NCBI RefSeq assembly: GCF_003585765.1
Contig: NZ_CP021236.1
Span: 62,001 to 126,000 of the forward strand
Direction: 5' to 3'
Origin: Pontibacter actiniarum
Lineage (GTDB): Bacteria > Bacteroidota > Bacteroidia > Cytophagales > Hymenobacteraceae
Length of the DNA stretch: 64,000 bases
The position numbers were made by a program, and so were the translations under genes. Positions within the stretch are counted from its first letter, which is position 1. Every line of letters starts with the position of its first letter. The notes beneath the pieces were generated by a model, which was not told the origin of the DNA, made no database searches, and worked only from the letters and a program-made list of their open reading frames with translations. Shown in pieces: positions 35,978 to 45,056 of this stretch.

Positions 35978-37357
35978 TTATTTCCCTTTCTGCGACCTGA
36001 TACCCTCCCTATACAGGCTTACAAACTCGCTTTCGCTTATCTGCCTGTTCCCGTCCTTGTCTACAGCCTCGAACAGGCCCTCCCTGAACTCCTCCTCCGA
36101 AATCTGGCTATCGCCGTTCAGGTCCCACTCACCGAGCTCTTCTATCTGGTTAACCTTGTACCCGCCCAGGTTCTCGCTGATGCCAGCCCGCCACTCTTCT
36201 TCGCTAAGGGACGCATCGCCGTCCTGGTTCCAGGTCTCGAAGTAACCTATCTTGGCCACGGCCTTGTAGAACTCCCCGTCCTCCAGGTAGTCGTTCTTAT
36301 CCTCGTTGTACACCTTAAAAAGGTTAGCTCCTTCACCAGACGGTCCGCCAAACACCTGGAGCACCCCAAACAGCATGACCCCAACATACACCGGCACGAC
36401 AGCCCCCAGGGTGTAGACCTGCCAGCGGTTAAAGCCGTGCCGCCCGTTCTTTCCACCCCAGTGGATAAAGGCGGAGTACAGAATGCCCACTAGTCCCGCA
36501 AAGCTCAGGATGGTGATGTACAGGGTGAGATCTTTAACAGGCACGGTCACCAAGGCAAGGGGCAGGAAGGCGACGGTCATCGTGACGGCGTGGTCCCCGA
36601 TCACACTGGTGACTGCAGAGGTGATCTGCCCAGTTTTAGCCACACTCCAGGTGGCGAATATCTCCGGCAGGGCGGCCATGGGAGCTGTAATAAACAGGCC
36701 GCCTACTATCTTGGAGATACCCAAAGCGGCGACGATATTCTCGGTAGCCTTTACCGTGAAGAAAGCCCCCAGCCCCAGGGCGACAAGGCCAGCCACTGCT
36801 AGGTAAATTTCCTTCTTTTTCCACTCCACCTTTTCCCCTTCCTTCCTGCCCCGAAGCAGGGCCTGCGCTAGGTACACCAGGTACACGCCCAGCATGATCC
36901 AGCCATCCGTGGGCTGCAGCCCACGCCACTGCGCTGGCACGGTGAGGATGGCCACTACGGCGACTATTACCAGGTAAGGGAGTGCCTGTACGGTTACGGC
37001 GGTGTGATCTACTTTCAGCAGGTGCTCCTTCACATGCTGCTCATGGTCTTTGCCCGCATTTCCCTTTTTAAGGTGGCGGGTGGCAATGTAGGCGGTTACC
37101 ACCATGAAGGGAATAGCAATGACATTGGATCCGAACATAGTCCCCAGGCCGATATCGGCTACGCCTGTAACAGCGCTGGCAATGTTGATGCCGATCTCAG
37201 GGCTCGCGGCGGCCACGCCCACCAAGGCTCCTCCAGCCGCTACGGAGAAGCCCCACTGCTTCCGCAGCTTCTTCAGGGGCTTTGCCAAATGTTCTGCTCC
37301 CCACTGCGCTGCCCATATGGCCGCAATCAAGACAAGGACCCAAATCCATACGCTCAT
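35978..37357 (-). CDS. CaCA-family cation exchanger with C-terminal EF-hand domain
   Basis: 459 residues with about 10 membrane helices and two alpha-repeats: GALVGVAAASPEIGINIA (about 43-60) and GGLFITAPMAALPEIFATW (about 219-237), each with the conserved PE of sodium/calcium exchangers. From about residue 345 a soluble tail holds four EF-hand loops (353-364, 377-388, 412-423, 433-444). Such a tail is not typical of bacterial CaCA proteins and could make transport calcium-responsive. A near copy of the tail is the separate lipoprotein gene 82 bp downstream. Confidence 0.88.
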   Translation of the reverse strand: MSVWIWVLVLIAAIWAAQWGAEHLAKPLKKLRKQWGFSVAAGGALVGVAAASPEIGINIASAVTGVADIGLGTMFGSNVIAIPFMVVTAYIATRHLKKGNAGKDHEQHVKEHLLKVDHTAVTVQALPYLVIVAVVAILTVPAQWRGLQPTDGWIMLGVYLVYLAQALLRGRKEGEKVEWKKKEIYLAVAGLVALGLGAFFTVKATENIVAALGISKIVGGLFITAPMAALPEIFATWSVAKTGQITSAVTSVIGDHAVTMTVAFLPLALVTVPVKDLTLYITILSFAGLVGILYSAFIHWGGKNGRHGFNRWQVYTLGAVVPVYVGVMLFGVLQVFGGPSGEGANLFKVYNEDKNDYLEDGEFYKAVAKIGYFETWNQDGDASLSEEEWRAGISENLGGYKVNQIEELGEWDLNGDSQISEEEFREGLFEAVDKDGNRQISESEFVSLYREGIRSQKGK

Positions 37358-37979
37358 GCAGCACCTCCTTCAACTGTGGGGGACTGAACATAAGTTTTAG
37401 ATTTATTCATAATTATCTACTAATGACTACGAACATTAGGTGCGGTTCTCGTTTACGCAGATAAGCATCTAACAGTTAAATAAGCCCCGCAACATGTAAG
37501 CGAACACTCCCTTATCAGCAGCTTGGACGGCACCAAACGCTCTGGTGGAACTTCCGCTGATGGTCTATTTCACTTCCTTTGCATAGGCTCCACTAGTCCT
37601 GGTTGCTTTCTGAACCTGATTTTACAACTTCTTGACTTTGCTTCATCTAAAATTACTTGGTGGTAATTGTTATAGGGTAAGACTATGCCCTTCTTTTAAA
37701 CAAGCCTGAAAGAACGAGTGTTATTTTGCCTAGAGATGTGAAGTTTAAGAAGTGATGGACCCAGTGTAGTAAAGACCCAAGAGTAGAATAATCTGGAGGA
37801 GAAGCATCTATTTAAGTTGATACCGGGTAAGTATAGCAAAGGGCCGAATAGAGGGAATAAATATTAACCCGCTTTGGTGGACTGAATGGCTATAAACTGA
37901 CAAGTCCGCAGCCAGGGATGGTGTGAATCAGAAATGGACACAGCGGAAAGCCTTTTTCCTATTTCAACTTTAAAAGCAA
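37358..37979. other. Gene-free spacer between divergent genes
   Basis: 622 bp between the exchanger (-) and the membrane protein (+). It is AT-rich with no supported gene. No good TTG/TAnnTTTG promoter was found for either direction. Confidence 0.5.
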
Positions 37980-38747
37980 ATGGACGAAAACAACGTTGGG
38001 ATTCCTTTAGCAGCTGGGGCAGGCCTTGCAGCAGTTCATATCTTCTCTAATTACCTGAGGGTGCTGGACGGGGTGCCTAGGAATCGCTTTCTATCGGTTG
38101 CCGGAGGTATGTCCGTGGCCTTTGTTGTGCTACGCCTGCTACCAGGGATAAGCAAAGGACAGGAAAAGGTTCTTAAGAACATAAATAAGGACTCCTTATT
38201 ATCAGCCTTAGACCAGCATGTGTATATCCTGGTGCTGCTAAGCATGTTCATCTTTTACGGCTTAGAGCATTGGGCAAGGGCATCAGTGGAAAGGCAGAGG
38301 CAAAAGCAGCGGAAGGGCGTTACGAGCGCAAGGGTCTTTTGGATTCACATGATGACGTTTGCATTCATGAACGCACTGATAGGCTATTTGCTTGTTCACA
38401 GGATGAACGAGGGGCTTTTGCCCTTACTGCTTTTCTTCGTGGCCATGTTTCTCAAGTTTATCGTCAATGATAACGGGCTACACAACCTCCATAAGCAGGG
38501 ATATGATCAGAAGGGACGTTGGCTACTTGCTGCTGCCGTGTTACTGGGCTGGGGCATTAGTGTTCTTACTGTACTGCCAGAAGTAGTGCCCGTGCTCCTG
38601 CAGGCGTTTTTAGCCGGGGGGGTGCTGTTGAACGTTCTCAAAGAAGAATTACCAAGTGCTGGAAAAAGCAGCTACTGGGCCTTTGCCATAGGAGGTTTGA
38701 GCTACGCCGCCCTTTTGCTCTTCCTGTACTACCAGAGGCCGGGTTAA
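37980..38747 (+). CDS. Polytopic membrane protein, distantly ZIP-like
   Basis: 255 residues with about 8 membrane helices and an N-terminal GGMSVAFVVLRLLPGIS segment that recalls the first helices of ZIP-type carriers; the end FLAGGVLLNVLKEELP resembles the ZIP last-helix motif. The central loop is basic and long (about 95-115). The classical helix 4/5 metal motifs are not present. Function unknown; metal transport is a guess from fold resemblance only. Confidence 0.6.
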   Translation: MDENNVGIPLAAGAGLAAVHIFSNYLRVLDGVPRNRFLSVAGGMSVAFVVLRLLPGISKGQEKVLKNINKDSLLSALDQHVYILVLLSMFIFYGLEHWARASVERQRQKQRKGVTSARVFWIHMMTFAFMNALIGYLLVHRMNEGLLPLLLFFVAMFLKFIVNDNGLHNLHKQGYDQKGRWLLAAAVLLGWGISVLTVLPEVVPVLLQAFLAGGVLLNVLKEELPSAGKSSYWAFAIGGLSYAALLLFLYYQRPG

Positions 38748-38873
38748 GGCTGCTATTCGCTTTTACTAAGTAATAAAATGCGAGCTCAATTGTTGGCTGC
38801 GGAGCTGTGGAGGCAGGTGACAGAAATGTAGCCTCCTTAGGTAGCCGCTGCCATGGGAGGGAAAGAAGGTTTT

Positions 38874-38917
38874 TTGCCAGATCTGCCTGAGCATAGTAGG
38901 TCAGGCAGATCTGGCAA
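38874..38917. repeat. Perfect 17-bp inverted repeat with 10-nt loop
   Basis: Arms 38874..38890 and 38901..38917 are exact reverse complements (TTGCCAGATCTGCCTGA and its complement), loop GCATAGTAGG. Six T residues precede rather than follow the hairpin on the plus strand, so it is not a canonical terminator in either direction. It lies 25 bp before the next ATG, so it would form in the leader of the 38942 gene and could control it. Confidence 0.8.
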
Positions 38918-38941
38918 GAGAGGTACCACAATAAGTCATTT

Positions 38942-39574
38942 ATGGAATTCAAAACTTATAGAGATGAAGCGCTCTACTGCTACCTAAGTGCAGCTAAGCC
39001 ACCTTTCGTTCAGGATGTACTGAGTGTTGGCAGCAGCGACAGCAGTGGCGATCCGCGTAAAAGGCTAAAGCAGTATTTAAGCAAGGCTGCGGATCTGTCG
39101 GAAGGGAAAAACCTGTGGGTGATGATAAGAGAGACCCCGGAGAGCGCAAGGCAGTTCCGCCACCTGCAGCCCCTGCGCATCGGCTGGAAGTACGATGTGG
39201 TTGCCAACGACACAGAAGGTGTGGGGGTTGACAAGGGATTCGTGCCGGTGGAGGCCCCGTACAGTCCGCTGCATAGCGATCAGGGCCAGGCAAGCCTCCT
39301 TTTCCAGGTACCGGGCCTCATACTTCTCCTGAGGCTGACAGAGGATGCCTTGGGTGATGCTGACTCGCATGTCACAGTACTGGCCCTGCAGCAGGAAGAA
39401 GAAATATTCAAGGAGGTACTCATGGGCAGCCGGACGCCCCAGCTGCCGACCATGCTTGGGGACGGGGACCTTTTTATTAACATCGCAGTTGGGAAAGCAC
39501 AGGGATACTATGATACCTTCCTTTTGAAGGCCAAAAGTGATATGGAGAATCCGCTGCTGGCCCTTACCTCCTGA
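38942..39574 (+). CDS. Hypothetical protein, unknown
   Basis: 210 residues, soluble, with no signal peptide or membrane helix. Mixed alpha/beta with a hydrophobic run SLLFQVPGLILLLRL near 118-132 and an acidic C-terminal half. No known motif is recognised. It has normal codon use relative to its neighbours and a strong hairpin in its leader. The next gene on the same strand, an STAS-like protein, is 184 bp away. Confidence 0.6.
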   Translation: MEFKTYRDEALYCYLSAAKPPFVQDVLSVGSSDSSGDPRKRLKQYLSKAADLSEGKNLWVMIRETPESARQFRHLQPLRIGWKYDVVANDTEGVGVDKGFVPVEAPYSPLHSDQGQASLLFQVPGLILLLRLTEDALGDADSHVTVLALQQEEEIFKEVLMGSRTPQLPTMLGDGDLFINIAVGKAQGYYDTFLLKAKSDMENPLLALTS

Positions 39575-39758
39575 TAAACAATTTCAAGACATAAGGCTAT
39601 CAAGAGAGCATGAATAAAGTTCTACAAGTTCTGATGAATGTGGCTATGCAGGCGCCGAGGAACTGTATAGTTAGGAGAAATGCTCAAAGGAGTAGGCGTT
39701 GGAAAGGGGTATTACAAGAGCTGAAATGAGCTCAAGCAACATTTAACGAACATTCACG

Positions 39759-40115
39759 ATGCTACAGATTTTAGACTTTACGCGAGGCAACATCATCGCC
39801 ACCAAGGCTGATGGGATACTGAGAGAAGAAGACATGGAGCGCATACACCCGCTCATCCACAGCATAATAGACAGTGGCCAGAAAGTGAGGTGGTATTTTG
39901 AGATGGATCGATTTACCGGCTGGGACGCAGAGGGGCTTTGGGAAGACTTGAAAATTGACCTGAAACACGTAAACGATTATGAGAGAATCGCTATGGTGGG
40001 CGAAAAAAAGTGGCAGGACTGGATGACGCAACTCATGAAGCCTTTTACCTCCGCAGAAATTAAATATTTCGATTTAACCGAAAGAGAGACCGCCATAGCC
40101 TGGATGAGAAAATGA
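39759..40115 (+). CDS. SpoIIAA/STAS-like protein, copy 2
   Basis: 118 residues, homologous over its full length to the product of 29907..30263. Conserved blocks are WYFEMD (about 47-52), GLWEDLKIDLKHVN (62-75), ERIAMVGEKKWQDW (77-90) and LMKPFTSAEIKYFDL (93-107). Two copies 10 kb apart on opposite strands, near different transporter genes, suggest duplication or separate acquisition. The STAS-like group acts through binding rather than catalysis. Confidence 0.75.
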   Translation: MLQILDFTRGNIIATKADGILREEDMERIHPLIHSIIDSGQKVRWYFEMDRFTGWDAEGLWEDLKIDLKHVNDYERIAMVGEKKWQDWMTQLMKPFTSAEIKYFDLTERETAIAWMRK

Positions 40116-40296
40116 AGCCTCAAAGAAGCTTAACTTTGTGTTATCTGCAGGACTAATTTGCTTGAGGTTGATATACTTTAAAGGCAAGTGTGGAGGTTCA
40201 GCGGGTTGCCTACAGCTTATCTCTTGAAGAGGTTTTTAAGGCACTACCGCTGCGCTGAGGATGAAGCGCATTTGTTGGGAGGGCTCTGTGCCAACA

Positions 40297-40953
40297 TCAC
40301 TTGGCCTGTGCTCCCTTTAGGGCCGCTATCGCTTGCCTGGGGTCACTGGAGTCAAACACGCTGCTTCCCGCCACAACGGCGTCTGCCCCTGCGCTAACCA
40401 CGTCTGTTACATTTGTCTGATTGATTCCTCCGTCCACTTCAATCAAAGCAGCAGCGCCTTTCCTTCTAATCAACTCTTTAAGCTGGCTTATCTTTTCAAG
40501 TGTTTGGGGAATGAACTTTTGTCCGCCAAAGCCGGGGTTTACGGACATCAGGCACACCATGTCCAGGTCCTGTATTACGTACTCCAGGTACCCGAGAGGC
40601 GTGTGCGGGTTCAGGGCAACACCAGCTTTACAGCCTAAACGCTTTATCTGTTGTACCACACTGTGCAGGTGCGTGCAAGCCTCTGCGTGCACGGTCATTT
40701 GGTTTATGTTGAAGCGGGCAAAGGTCTCCAGGTAACGCTCAGGCTGCACAATCATCAGGTGCAGCTCCACGGGCTTTTTAGTGTGCTGCTGAATTGCTTT
40801 GAGTACAGGGGTACCAAAGGAAATGTTCGGGACGAATACCCCGTCCATCACGTCTACGTGTAGCCAGTCAGCCTTACTCTCGTTCACCGCTGCTAAAGTT
40901 CTGCTGAGATGGGCAAAGTCTGTTGACAGTATGGAGGGAGCAACGAAGGTCAT
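40297..40953 (-). CDS. rpe: Ribulose-phosphate 3-epimerase
   Basis: 218 residues from ATG 40953; a longer frame start at 41001 adds an unconserved leader. The TIM-barrel signatures are complete: APSILSTDF, WLHVDVMDGVFVPNISFG, ELHLMIVQPE, MSVNPGFGGQKF and LIEVDGGINQTN. It interconverts ribulose-5-phosphate and xylulose-5-phosphate. It fits with the 6PGDH gene 8 kb upstream, whose product is ribulose-5-phosphate. Confidence 0.92.
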   Translation of the reverse strand: MTFVAPSILSTDFAHLSRTLAAVNESKADWLHVDVMDGVFVPNISFGTPVLKAIQQHTKKPVELHLMIVQPERYLETFARFNINQMTVHAEACTHLHSVVQQIKRLGCKAGVALNPHTPLGYLEYVIQDLDMVCLMSVNPGFGGQKFIPQTLEKISQLKELIRRKGAAALIEVDGGINQTNVTDVVSAGADAVVAGSSVFDSSDPRQAIAALKGAQAK

Positions 40954-41366
40954 TTTAGGAAGCAGTTTAAGATTCTGTGATGCAATTAGAAAACCATGCA
41001 CAGCCTGTTAACTGCAGAAACAGCAATCTTGTTACCTCCACCATGGTTCTGCCGCTGCTCTATGCGGTCTCTTTGGTTTTTGCAGCTCATTGGTAGATAG
41101 CACTTACACAACTAGAGAGAGTTCCCAAAACAACTTTCATGTTTAGTAAAAGGATTATCTTCAGTAATAGAAGTAGTCAAAGTTAAAACTAGAGCTGAGC
41201 CACAATGGTAAGTGAAACAATAGTTTTACATTTTATACAAATAATGTATAATGCCTTATTTTTTATATAATTATTTACTAAATAAATCAATAATTAACTA
41301 ATAATATATACTTAAATAATATTTAAACGTATATTTAGTTAAAGATATCCATGATCTAAGTAAACT
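40954..41366. other. AT-rich spacer with inverted repeats, possible origin-like region
   Basis: 413 bp. The last 150 bp (41220..41350) are extremely AT-rich. TTATAC (41233..41238) and GTATAA (41246..41251) form one inverted repeat; TTAACTAA (41294..41301) and TTAGTTAA (41335..41342) form another. It borders the DUF4099/Toprim genes of the mobile backbone. No replication initiator is present in the window, so origin function is only a possibility. Confidence 0.45.
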
Positions 41367-41999
41367 ATGAACTTCGATATAAAAGACCTTCCTTATGGTC
41401 AATTTGAGCGTCTTGGAATGAACAAGAAAGACGTGCTCTCCATGAAGTCTGACGATTTGGTCAGCCTGCTGACGGGCAGGCGCACAAGCCTGCATACCTT
41501 TACTATCAAGGAAGCCAGTCTGGAGCCTCTTACTGTGGATGCAAAATTGAGCCTGAAGATGAATCCAGACAACACCCTATCACTGCTGATCCACCCCATA
41601 CGGAGGGAGATTCAGAACGAGATTGGCGCCAGTAAGCAGGAGTTGGAGAAACTGCAAAACGGGGAGCTGCTGGTAAAGCCGTTTAAGTCGCTCAATGGGG
41701 AGAAGGAGCTGTATGTTTTCCAGCTGGATAAGGAGACCAATGAGATTCTGCGGGTGAGGGTACGGGATATCCAAGTGCCTAGTGCTATCAGGGATATCGT
41801 GTTGAGTACTGATCAGAAAGAGCACCTGCGGCAAGGAGGTACCCTGGAGCTTTATTCCAAAGCAAAGGATCAGCTGATCTCGGCCCGCTTGGATCTGAAT
41901 GATCCTAAAGGACTGAAGATAGTGGAGGGGCAGGTCTCCCTAAAAGAAAGCCACACCTTGGCAGTGAAGGAAACCCCTGTTGTGTCTATCAAACGTTAA
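41367..41999 (+). CDS. DUF4099/DUF3945-like mobile-element protein
   Basis: 210 residues. It starts MNFDIKDLPYGQFERLGMNKKDVLSM, which is the DUF4099 pattern, followed by DUF3945-like segments (LSLLIHPIRREIQNEIGASKQEL; VRVRDIQVPSAI). This family is common on Bacteroidetes plasmids and conjugative elements next to Toprim and topoisomerase-like genes, of unknown biochemical role. Its end overlaps the Toprim frame, with the real Toprim ATG at 42007. Confidence 0.75.
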   Translation: MNFDIKDLPYGQFERLGMNKKDVLSMKSDDLVSLLTGRRTSLHTFTIKEASLEPLTVDAKLSLKMNPDNTLSLLIHPIRREIQNEIGASKQELEKLQNGELLVKPFKSLNGEKELYVFQLDKETNEILRVRVRDIQVPSAIRDIVLSTDQKEHLRQGGTLELYSKAKDQLISARLDLNDPKGLKIVEGQVSLKESHTLAVKETPVVSIKR

Positions 42000-42006
42000 C
42001 TTGCCT

Positions 42007-43101
42007 ATGACCTTTCAGGAATACAGAGAGCAGGTATCGATTATTCAGGTCGCCGAGTCGCTAGGCTATGTGTTTGACCCCTTGAAGGGCAGAAAGAGCC
42101 CTGAGTTCAAGCACCCTGACGGAGACAGAATCATCATCAACAACCCGGGCGACAGCTCCCGGCAGATGTACTTCAACCGTGATGGAAGCAACGACAAGGG
42201 CTCTGTGATAGATTTTGTGGCCAACCGGCTGCACCGCTTCCAGGGAAGCTTTCGCAATGAGATTGACGGTATCAATAAGGTACTATCTAGGTATGCCTAT
42301 GCCTCTCAACCCAAAGCTCCAATCTATAATGTTACGGAAGCAAAGCCTTTTGACAAAAGCAGGTTTGTCGAATCCGAGGCCTCTGTTTTTAAGCTGCATT
42401 ACCTGATCAAGGAACGAGGTCTCTCTAACGAGACCGTGCAGCTGTTCCTGCCTTACATTAGGCTAGTGCGGGACGCAGAGAAAGATAATGCCTATACCAA
42501 TATCGCCTTCCCGCTGCAAAGGCCAGGTGGCAGCGAAACGATAGGCTACGACCTGCGCAATTATGGCTTTAAGGGCGTGGCAGCGGGCAGCGACCGCAAG
42601 CACGGTGTCTGGGTAGCCGACTTTGCGCAGAATCCGGTTCTTACACGCCATGTCTACTTTGCGGAGAACCCTATAGATGCCATGAGCTTCTATCAGCTGG
42701 AGAAGGATAAGCGGGACTTCAGCAACTCCGTGTTCGTCTCGTTTGGCGGGGGAATGTCGAGAATGCAGGTGGAGCTTTCCCTACAGGCGTGGCCGCATGC
42801 TCAAAAGCATACCATTTTCGATAACGATTACCAGGGAAAGATCTATGATATCTATCTGGCCACGGCGATAGTAGGTAAGCCTTACACCTTTACAAAGAAT
42901 GCCGACAGTATCACCTTCAGCTTGGATGAAAAGAAATTTGATATTCCTGTAGACAAGCTGAGCCTTTTTGCCTTTGAGAAGAACTCCGGTATTCGTTCCG
43001 GACTTCAGGTGCATAAGCCCCTTGGCCATAAAGACTATAACGACATTATACATCCCAAAAATGACCAGGAGAACCGTATCCCTATGAAAGTGAAGTTATG
43101 A
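42007..43101 (+). CDS. Toprim-domain primase-like protein
   Basis: 364 residues from the ATG at 42007 (the frame also opens at 41980). The N-terminal part (about 1-80) resembles the CHC2/DUF3991 primase-associated region: VAESLGYVFDPLKGRKSPEFKHPDGDRIIIN and GSVIDFV. The Toprim-like core has RHVYFAENPIDAMSFYQL and a later HTIFDNDYQGKIYDIYLA, the E...DxD arrangement. It is likely a mobile-element primase used in replication or in conversion of transferred single-stranded DNA. Confidence 0.8.
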   Translation: MTFQEYREQVSIIQVAESLGYVFDPLKGRKSPEFKHPDGDRIIINNPGDSSRQMYFNRDGSNDKGSVIDFVANRLHRFQGSFRNEIDGINKVLSRYAYASQPKAPIYNVTEAKPFDKSRFVESEASVFKLHYLIKERGLSNETVQLFLPYIRLVRDAEKDNAYTNIAFPLQRPGGSETIGYDLRNYGFKGVAAGSDRKHGVWVADFAQNPVLTRHVYFAENPIDAMSFYQLEKDKRDFSNSVFVSFGGGMSRMQVELSLQAWPHAQKHTIFDNDYQGKIYDIYLATAIVGKPYTFTKNADSITFSLDEKKFDIPVDKLSLFAFEKNSGIRSGLQVHKPLGHKDYNDIIHPKNDQENRIPMKVKL

Positions 43102-43236
43102 GCTGGGATCTAGTATAGTAGTCAAAGACTGTAGGAGATGAAATGCAGTTTCTGTGTTTCGCATGGCTGTTACGGTTAATTAAGTCTCTGTAGAAAATAT
43201 TTTTCACCTAACTATAAACCATTTAATTTTTAGGCT

Positions 43237-43677
43237 ATGAAAAAGCTATCTCTCTTCTCCCTTCTGTTATGTACAGTTCTATTTTTTGCTGGGTGTGACA
43301 AAGAAAGTGATGATCCGATCCTGCCTGATACTGCTGCCTATCGGGTCGATTACAGCCAGTCTGGGGATTATGAGAAGTTCATCAAGATTATTACCATTGG
43401 AGGTGGCGATTTCAAAGTGAGGGGTACTGGCGAAGCTATGCCGCCCGTGTTATTTGACGGGAACCTTTCGGAGACGTCCTATTCTTTTGAAGCGGATAAT
43501 GTAAGGGAACTTACCATTCATGCTGCCAATGAGTTTAGTGCCGTAGAGGAAGGTCCTGCTTCCATGCAGATGCGCTTTGTTATTTACAAGAACGGCAAGC
43601 AAATTGATGAGAAAACCTTTAATTACAATGAAGCTTCAGGGGAGAAAAATGAGTACTTGAATTACAAAGCTAAGTAG
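43237..43677 (+). CDS. Lipoprotein, unknown
   Basis: 146 residues with a lipobox (FAGC, C20) followed by beta-strand-rich sequence of about 120 residues, with segments such as RVDYSQSGDYEKFIKIITIGGGD. It looks like a small immunoglobulin-like periplasmic or surface lipoprotein common in Bacteroidetes. Function unknown. Confidence 0.6.
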   Translation: MKKLSLFSLLLCTVLFFAGCDKESDDPILPDTAAYRVDYSQSGDYEKFIKIITIGGGDFKVRGTGEAMPPVLFDGNLSETSYSFEADNVRELTIHAANEFSAVEEGPASMQMRFVIYKNGKQIDEKTFNYNEASGEKNEYLNYKAK

Positions 43678-43985
43678 TAGGTGCTGTTCATACTTATCCT
43701 GCTCATTTCATGCCGCGCCATTTGACTGAATAGATTATCAAAGCAGTAAAGGCTTAGTTATTTCTTCTACACAGTGCGCGAGTTTCCATAGGTAGAACCC
43801 TTTGCTGTAGTTATATAACAAAGGCATTACTCTTAAGAGATACATTGTTATGGATAATAAATATTATTTAATACTTATTACATAATACATGATAAGTAAA
43901 AACAATTGTCGATAATCATTTTATGTACCTACCTTGCAGGACCTATTCTAGCCATATATAATAGAGATGTGTCCTTACCTTGGGT
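43678..43985. other. AT-rich spacer
   Basis: 308 bp. The segment 43850..43920 is very AT-rich and contains TACTTAT...ATAAGTA (43872..43898) and the palindrome ACAATTGT (43902..43909). No gene is seen. It could include regulatory sites for the 43986 gene. Confidence 0.4.
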
Positions 43986-44597
43986 ATGGCTTTGGAATCG
44001 ATGAATCCTATGAACCCAAAACAAGCTGAAAGGCTCCAGAAGAAGATTTCCGATATCAGGCGTGCGCTTGCCGCGGAGAAAAGAAAGTTTGGGGCCTATG
44101 ACGATAGCCGCGGGCTTCGCTACCTGCCTACCAAGTATTACCTGCAGCTGGGTGACTACAGGGGCGGGCTAACCTACCTGAGATGGTTCGACAAAAATTT
44201 TCCCGATGACGGCGGCTTCCCCGATTTCCTGTTCGAGTGGACCGTCATTCTCTTCAAATCCGGCAAGCTGAAAGAGGCAGCGCAGAAAGCCTTTGAGACG
44301 TTTTGCGCCAACACCTATCTCTTCGACAGATTTTTCGGCAGGCCAGTAGTTCCTATTGACAAGTATGAAGGTTCGAACCTAGCAACACCATCCTTTACCG
44401 AGCACTTTCCCTATTCCAGTGGACAGGCAGAACTTGCCGATTTCAGTGTATGGCTGGAAAATCTTGCTTTGTCTGAGGACTTTACATACCGAACCAGCAG
44501 GTATATTGAGGTTTATAAGCGGCTAAAAACAGAGAAAGATAGGGAAGCACGGTTTGAGCTGCTCATGCAGGCAAGGCAGCTGGGAAAGGGACAGTAA
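43986..44597 (+). CDS. Hypothetical protein, TPR-like
   Basis: 203 residues from ATG 43986 (a TTG at 43980 is in frame; ATGs at 44001 and 44010 are alternatives). Helical repeats such as YYLQLGDYRGGLTYLRWFDKNFPDDGG and FKSGKLKEAAQKAFETFCANTY have TPR-like spacing. No signal peptide. Unknown function; similar short cytosolic proteins are frequent in Bacteroidetes accessory regions. Confidence 0.6.
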   Translation: MALESMNPMNPKQAERLQKKISDIRRALAAEKRKFGAYDDSRGLRYLPTKYYLQLGDYRGGLTYLRWFDKNFPDDGGFPDFLFEWTVILFKSGKLKEAAQKAFETFCANTYLFDRFFGRPVVPIDKYEGSNLATPSFTEHFPYSSGQAELADFSVWLENLALSEDFTYRTSRYIEVYKRLKTEKDREARFELLMQARQLGKGQ

Positions 44598-44614
44598 CGG
44601 CGGTATAGTATATA

Positions 44615-44977
44615 TCAAGCCTTGGCTATTACCTGGTAGGCGGCATAGTCTTCCGCGCCCATGTGCTGCATAGTATACTCCTCCATGCCCACATCATGCT
44701 TCTCCATTACGTAGCGTGTGAAGGAAAGCACATTCCTGCAGCCCTCAAAACCCAGTTGCTCCATTCCTCTGCGGACATTCTCCGGGAGGCCCTCCAGCCA
44801 CTCCTGATAGTCTTCCAGATTAGGAGAATACTCCCTTGCCTCATGGTGGTACCGATAGGAGATGTTACCCACTGTGAACACCAACTCGTGGTAGCGGCGC
44901 TCCTCTGCGGGGCAGGCAGCCAGGAGCTTCTCCTGGCTGATGTTGCATTCCTCTACAGGGTGCTTCACCTTGATCAT
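44615..44977 (-). CDS. Hypothetical protein, unknown
   Basis: 120 residues, soluble and acidic, with two cysteines near the N-terminus and a later helix GFEGCRNVLSFTRYVMEKHD. It lies 80 bp downstream of umuC on the same strand and may be part of that transcript. No family is recognised. Confidence 0.6.
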   Translation of the reverse strand: MIKVKHPVEECNISQEKLLAACPAEERRYHELVFTVGNISYRYHHEAREYSPNLEDYQEWLEGLPENVRRGMEQLGFEGCRNVLSFTRYVMEKHDVGMEEYTMQHMGAEDYAAYQVIAKA

Positions 44978-45056
44978 ATAGGTTTCTCTTTATGGTGCAG
45001 CCTTAAGAATGGCCGCTTTGGTTCGATGTTCAAGATAAGCATTCTCTGTCAGAATC

